Below, piece by piece: positions 58,681 through 64,000 of a DNA stretch of 64,000 nucleotides. Numbering within the stretch: the stretch's first letter is position 1; each line of letters starts with the position of its first letter. The notes beneath the pieces were generated by a model. It made no database searches. It was not told the origin of the DNA and was given only the letters and a program-made list of their open reading frames with translations. Origin of the DNA: Papio anubis (Eukaryota; Chordata; Mammalia; Primates; Cercopithecidae); assembly GCF_008728515.1 (NCBI RefSeq), contig NC_044986.1, forward strand, positions 51,882,855 through 51,946,854. Direction: 5' to 3'. Both the position numbers and the translations under genes were made by a program.

Positions 58681-60120
58681 TGTTCTGAAATTGGTCCTCT
58701 TTGGTTATCATACATCACTTTTGTTACTACTTATTTCTTTAAAACTTCTACAAAGACATCTGTCTACTGAGAACTTCTGAACTTTTAACAGGTACTTCCA
58801 ATACCTAATATTTAATTATTTTTCTTCTTTAATTTTCCTTTCTATATTACCTCCTTAGATTAATGTATGCAAGACACATGGTAGAGTTACTTAAAATATC
58901 ACCTTTTTCTTCTCATTTGGTAACGAAATGTGTCAATTCTACTTAACAACGCTTTTACTTAACCATCTTCTGTCACTGTCTTAGTTTCTGCCTTCATCTT
59001 ATTTGAAAGTGTTTGTAAAACTAATTTTGTGACAGCAATGCTGATGTCTAGTGATTTAGAGTAGTTGGGCTTTAAAAATTAGTTACCACATTCCAAGGTA
59101 AAAGTTATTATTGTCACAAACTCTTTGAGCAATCCTTATTGTAGCAGTGCAAGAGTGAACGAAGTGAATATCAACTGAGAAACTGGAAAAGAATAAGCAA
59201 TAAAATGCTTGAAAAGGAAAAAAAAAAAAAGAAAAGAGTTTTTGTGAATGTTTGGTGGGTAAGTCCCCTGAGGAATGAATGCCCTGATAGTTGTGACTCC
59301 ACGTAAATCAAACGGACATAAAAAGAGATTTCAATTTTGGCACGAACAAATTGATCCGACTGGATGCTGGCTGATAAAATCCATCTTACCCGAAGTTCAA
59401 AAAGATCTTGGCTGATCAAGGCAGCAATTCAGAAGATAATAAAGTCTGGAGAGAACTGAACAAGTTTCTTGGAGTTTATATAAAAGGAAGACTGAGAGTG
59501 AAATGTCAGAATATTGAGGAGTACAATACCATGATCATTATAAAAATTACATTATTGAAGGTTGAATATGTGGATATGCAAAGGATATGAAAGGGATAAA
59601 GCTGTTTCATAAAAATATAAAAAATCAACATTCATTTTCACTGGTAATTTATTCTAACCCTTATTTCCAATGATGGTGTGTGTGCTTGTGTGTGTGTGTG
59701 TGTGTTTGTGTTTCTAGGATTAAATATATATATGTGCCTTTCTCCTGGAATTAAATCTTTTCACTCGTTTTCGCACTGCTTATTTGATTGTGTCTAAACA
59801 TCTTATGACAGAGATTTGCCTTTTACTTTATTTCTAAATGCTTCTCACTAGCACCTAGATTCCTGCTGTATCAAACTTTAAATGTTTGAAATATTACATA
59901 TAATTTTAGTTTTCTTGGCCTTGGCTCATATGGTTTAATTTTCCTGGAATAGTTTTACCTTACTTGACCATTTGGAAAACTTCTTTTCTAAGATCCCTTT
60001 CCTGGATCTCAGTATTTTTGAAAGCTTCTCTTGACCTTCATAAGCAAACCTGTATTGTTACTTCTTATTGTGTCAATTTTTTTTTCATAATATACAGCCT
60101 TGGCTCTTCACCTTCAGCAT
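58681..60120. other. No recognisable gene
   Basis: AT-rich sequence with a TG microsatellite at 59675-59710 and an A-run at 59219-59231. The 82-codon minus frame at 59171-59419 and the 60-codon plus frame at 59408-59590 have no known motif. Confidence 0.45.
59675..59710. repeat. (TG)n microsatellite
   Basis: About 16 TG units with two interruptions (c and tt). Confidence 0.9.
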
Positions 60121-60133
60121 TAAAAAAATTGCC

Positions 60134-60444
60134 TTTTTTTTTTTTTTTTTTTTTTTTTGAGACAGAGTCTCTATCTGTGGGCCCAGGCTGGAGTACAGTG
60201 GCTGGATCTCAGCTCACTGCAAGCTCCGCCTCCTGGGTTTACGCCATTCTCCTGCCTCAGCCTGCCGAGTAGCTGGGACTACAGGCGCCCGCCACCTCGC
60301 CCGGCTAGCTTTTTGTATTTTTTTTTAGTAGAAACGGGGTTTCACCGTGTTAGCCAGGATGGTCTCGATTTCCTGACCTCATGATCCGCCCGTCTCGGCC
60401 TCCCAAAGTGCTGGGATTACAGGCTTGAGCCACTGCGCCCGGCC
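60134..60444 (-). mobile_element. Young AluY, Old World monkey AluYR-like, antisense
   Basis: Full-length reverse Alu with a 25-base poly-T and few mutations. In sense it carries 'gtggctcaagcctgtaatcc', 'gcgtaaaccc', 'gagctgagatccagccac' and 'ccgggcgaggtgg', differences from human AluY that I associate with the AluYR families expanded in Old World monkeys. The open frames on the plus strand here are Alu translations. Confidence 0.92.
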
Positions 60445-60750
60445 GACAATTGGCATTTTTTTAAATGAACTTTTCTAGCCCCAATGCCAAATTTACTCAT
60501 AATAATTTTTAGAATAAATTCAAAAATACATTGAAAAGATTCATATACAGATAGTTTGAGTGTCTTACTCTGAGAACACTGTTCCATAGCTATTATCATT
60601 TTTCACTTTTGTTTTCCTTAAGGGAAGGAATGGATAACATTTATTGTCCTGACACCTGTTACAGGGATGGACAAGTAGTATTAATTTAATAACTGATAAT
60701 TATTTGTTCATTATACACTTATATGGAACTTAATATAGGTCTGTACAATT
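60445..60750. other. No recognisable feature
   Basis: AT-rich spacer between the young Alu and a MIR. Confidence 0.45.
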
Positions 60751-60754
60751 ATAA

Positions 60755-60905
60755 GCTTTTTAAAAGTATTAAACTGATTTAAGTCTCATTATAAACCTGT
60801 GAAGGTGCTACTCTTATTAATTCCTTCTTTTCAGGTGAGTAAACTCAACAGACAAGTTACTAACTTGCCTAGTTTCAGGCAGTTAGAAAGGCAGCTCTGA
60901 TTAAA
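60755..60905 (-). mobile_element. MIR SINE, antisense
   Basis: 'ttataaacctgtgaaggtgc', 'tactcttattaattccttct', 'ttcaggtgagtaaactcaac' and 'agttactaacttgcctagtt' follow the reverse MIR core (tatgaggtag, ttacagatgagg and taacttgccc boxes, diverged). Confidence 0.7.
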
Positions 60906-60959
60906 ATATAAGAAACATGATTTCAAATTAAAGGAATTTATCCACTTCATAACACTTCT

Positions 60960-61779
60960 GGAATGTTGACTTTTAAAATATGTATTGTAGTATAATACTG
61001 ACATATGTACCAACATCAAATGTACAGCCTGAAAAATTATCCAAAAGTGAACACAGCATTATAAAGATGACTCATGTCGAGTAATTAAATCTGAGTCGAA
61101 TCCTAGGAAATTCCTTCTTTCCCCTACACAGTAACTACTCTCCCTCTCACCATTATCCTCACATCTGTTGATACTTTAGAGCTACTTCTTTCACTCAACA
61201 TACAGTTTGTGTGTAAACATAACACATTGTACTTATTTATTCTATATTTGATACATATTTTTCCAGTTTGGGGCTAATATAAATTATGCTTCTAGAAAGA
61301 CTGTTATACATATCTTTAGGAGGAAGTATATGTACACATTTATGTATGTATTTCTATATACACACAGTATATATGTATACATACATACAAGCATGCAAAC
61401 ACATATGTGCATATATAGTCAGGATGAATTTGGACAATGAGCTAGAAAGGATATGTTCTTTACAAGATTAAGTCGAATATTTTTCAGAGTCATAGTGATT
61501 TACATTCCCTTCAAAAATGCGTGCAAATTTCATTTCATTTGTGCAACTTCTATAGAAACCCTAAATACACTTTATTTTTTAAAATTTAGCTTTTTACTAA
61601 TTATAGAGTATAATTTATTTTTTAATTTGTATTTAATAAATTATAAGTAGCTTGATTTCCTTTTGTTTATTTTTTCTTTAATTTTTTTTTTTAATTCTGT
61701 GTGGTAAAGTGCTTTTAAAAGTGCAAGATACCTTTGTTGATGTTTCATTTGGTTGTACTTTTATTTAATACTTACTAAA
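60960..61779 (-). mobile_element. L1M LINE, antisense, 3' end (first part)
   Basis: 'catatgtaccaacatcaaat', 'cttctttcactcaacataca', 'tccagtttggggctaatata' and 'gatttacattcccttcaaaa' give the reverse L1M 3' UTR and ORF2 end. A TA/CA-rich patch (61325-61412) lies within. AluJ interrupts it at 61780, and it continues at 62070. Confidence 0.78.
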
Positions 61780-62069
61780 AAAATTTTTTTGGAGATGGTC
61801 CTATGTCTGTCACCCAGGCTGGAGGGTGGTGGTTGATCAGAGCTCACTGCACCCTTGACCTCCCAGACTCAAAAGAGCCTAGCTACTCAGGAGTAGCTGG
61901 GGCTACAGGCCAGAGCCACCATGCCTGACTAATTTTTAAAACTTTTTGTAGAGGCAGAGGTCTCTCACTATGTTGCCCAGACAGGTCTCAAATTCTTGGG
62001 CTCAAGTGGTCCTCCCACTATGGCCTCCCAAAGTGCTGGGATTAATGGTGTGAGTCATCGTACCTGGCC
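61780..62069 (-). mobile_element. AluJ-type, antisense, inserted in L1M
   Basis: Old reverse Alu ('gtctgtcacccaggctggag' to 'cgtacctggcca') with several small deletions. L1M text on both sides shows that it is an insertion. Confidence 0.9.
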
Positions 62070-63782
62070 ATATTTTTATTTTATCAAAAATTCATTTGTA
62101 GAGTTTAAAAATTATCTTATAAGAGTTCTTATTGTATTCATGTTTGCAAATTTCATTTCCCATTCGATTGCTTGCCTTTTCACTCTCAGTGAGTTATTTT
62201 ATGATTACAAATCTTTATTTTTTGTGATTTTACTATTTATTAACCTATTTATCTTATTTATTAGCCTTCAATGGTTAGTTTTTGAGTCTTTTTTTAAAAT
62301 CTTAAGGTCATAGAGGTGTCCTCTGTATTACTTTTTAAAAACTATACTGTTTATGTTACACACTGCCTTCTATATGAAATAATTTTTGTGTATGTTGTGA
62401 GGTTGGACGTTAATATTCATTTTTCTCTGTATGGATGTATGAAAGACAGCACAATTTATTGGAAATAAATCTTTTCCTCGCTGTACTGAAGCACTATTTT
62501 TTTCACAAATCAGCTAACTATATTGTTGTGCAGTTCTCTTTATGAACTCTCCATTCTGTTTCATTGAAATGTCTATACTTGTACCTTTTCTATGTCATAA
62601 TTAATATACATTTATAAAAACTTTATATCTAATAGTGTAAGTCTTCACATTATATTTTTTCTTCAAAGTTATTTATATACTGTGTTTTTATTTGCATTTT
62701 ACAGTCAGTTTTTCAGTTGCCACCAAATATAATGCAGACAAATTACGCTATTACTAATCACAGTATTATGATTTCCAGTGTATTACAAATATAGAGTTAT
62801 TTAAAATACTGAATCTTTCTTCTACTACTAGAAATGAAATAGGAACATGGTACATCTTTATTTCTGTTGAATGTCTTTAATTTCTCTCAATAAAATTTCA
62901 CAATTTTCTGTAAAGGGATTGCATATAATACGTTATATTTTATATTAGGAATTCACCGTTTCTTCCTGGAAACATTTCAGATTTTTAATATTTTATTTGA
63001 TTTAAACTCACTACATTTGGAAAGCTTTAATTATAATTTTATTTTTATTAGATATAGAGCTACTCAGATTTGCTATTTATTCTTGTGTCACTATTAATGA
63101 TTTTCTAGAAATGTTATGTATTTCATCAAAGTATTTCAAAATTTTTAAAGTTACTTATTGCATTCTCTTTTTCTTGCTCATGACTATAGAATCTATAATG
63201 ATTTCCTTGTTATTATTCATGATATTTAGAATTTGTGGATACTCTTTTCTTTAATTTCATGCATAATCATGATATATTTTTATCAGTCTTTTTCATAGTA
63301 ACTTTGGCTTTTGCTGATTTCATTTATTTTATGATTGTTTCCTTTTCTCCTGCTTCTTATGTATCTTCTCTTTTCTAATTATTTGGATTTAATTTGACAT
63401 TACATTTTACATTTTTGTGATTGACAATTAGATTTTTAATTTTCAAGCTTTATTTTTTTAAACATATTTATGTAACCATATACATTTATCTCCAAGCTGA
63501 GGTTTGCCTAAGTCTCCCAACTTTTAACAAGTAGTATTTTTACTTTCATTTTTATTAAATTCAAAATACATTTTAATATTCACTGTAGTTGCCTTTTTGA
63601 TCCATGAATAACTTAGAAATGTGATGCTTAATTTCCAAACATTTGTTCACTTTCAAAGTCTTGCTACAGATTTCCAGCTTAATAACATTGTTGTACAAAA
63701 AACACTGTCAAGTATTTCAAATTTTTGGTATTTGTTGATTCTTGTTTTGGGCCTAACCTCAGCCTCTATCTATCTATCTATC

Positions 63783-63829
<47 letters not shown>

Positions 63830-64000
63830 AGTCAATCAATCATCATGTATCTACCTAGATAGACAGAGATATCTATAGATATCTATGGTAAATTTTGAAA
63901 CATGTTCTAAATACACTATAAAAAATTGTGTGTTTTGCTATTTTGGGGTGCAGTTCTTATGTCAAAGTATTTAATCCTACTGCTTTAAATTTCTGTATTA
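62070..64000 (-). mobile_element. L1M LINE, antisense, ORF2 (second part), runs off the window
   Basis: Colinear antisense ORF2: 'gtttgcaaatttcatttccc', 'gttgtgaggttggacgttaa', 'ctttaatttctctcaataaa', 'ttccttgttattattcatga', 'ttttgatccatgaataactta', 'gatgcttaatttccaaacat' and, after a tetranucleotide array, 'ctatggtaaattttgaaaca' and 'gctattttggggtgcagttc'. No frame is intact. The element continues beyond base 64000, so more of ORF2 probably lies in the adjacent sequence. Confidence 0.82.
63764..63838. repeat. (CTAT)n tetranucleotide array with (ATCA)n border
   Basis: About 16 CTAT units with one interruption (atcat at 63780), then a few tcaa/tcat units. It is followed by short tagata and atctat pieces. 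It lies inside the antisense L1M. The plus-strand frame at 63621-63878 with its SIYLSIYLS run is a translation of this array. Confidence 0.93.

Noticed and set aside
59964..60384. Plus-strand frames of 102 and 75 codons
   Set aside because: Translations through the antisense young Alu.
63764..63838. Regularly spaced repeat considered as a CRISPR-like array
   Set aside because: The unit is a 4-base microsatellite without spacers, in primate DNA.

Overview
The window is AT-rich primate nuclear DNA with no gene that I can support. The longest open frames (about 130 codons or fewer) either lie antisense to old repeats or read through Alu/L1 sequence. I see no conserved exon, tRNA, rRNA, snRNA or CRISPR array. 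It reads as an intergenic or deep-intronic 'gene desert' built from layered retrotransposons.

Organism: abundant Alu, L1PA-type L1 and MaLR LTRs give a simian primate. The youngest Alu (60134-60444, minus) carries several substitutions that I recall from Old World monkey AluYR lineages rather than human AluY, so a cercopithecid (macaque/baboon/vervet type) is my best guess. This rests on remembered consensus sequences, not a search.

Layout: (1) 1.2-4.6 kb: an old antisense L1 with a younger L1 3' fragment inserted inside it, flanked by a diverged target-site duplication. (2) 5.1 kb AluY; 7.2-8.1 kb antisense L1M; then a truncated MaLR LTR joined to a decayed retroviral pol (RNase H to integrase) remnant at 8.2-9.4 kb. 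(3) 10.7-17.7 kb: MIRs, two Alus, an MST solo LTR and an L1 3' stub. (4) 22-23.7 kb: MER5A, then an L2 split by an LTR. (5) 28.9-36.1 kb: MLT1 LTR, TA/CA microsatellites, L1ME split by an AluY with a 12-base internal deletion, L2, AluS, MIR, and a sense L1M split by an MLT1 LTR. (6) 36.7-37.1 kb: a strongly AT-rich hairpin-prone tract; 37.9 kb: a possible retroposed 3' end. (7) 38-46 kb: MaLR LTR, L2, L1 3' end, an inverted Alu pair, an old LTR. (8) 48.4-52.8 kb: MST LTR, a CpG-richer ERV1-like solo LTR, a 5'-truncated AluY, and an old repeat carrying a large inverted duplication next to an L1 3' tail. (9) 53-64 kb: three antisense L1M segments, the last running off the right edge and split by an AluJ and a tetranucleotide array.

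There is no gene cooperation to describe; the content is the record of successive insertions. No previously undescribed biological system was found. The most unusual structure is the roughly 75-base inverted duplication at 51180-51349. Repeat boundaries are read by eye and are usually good to 5-30 bases; subfamily names are from memory.
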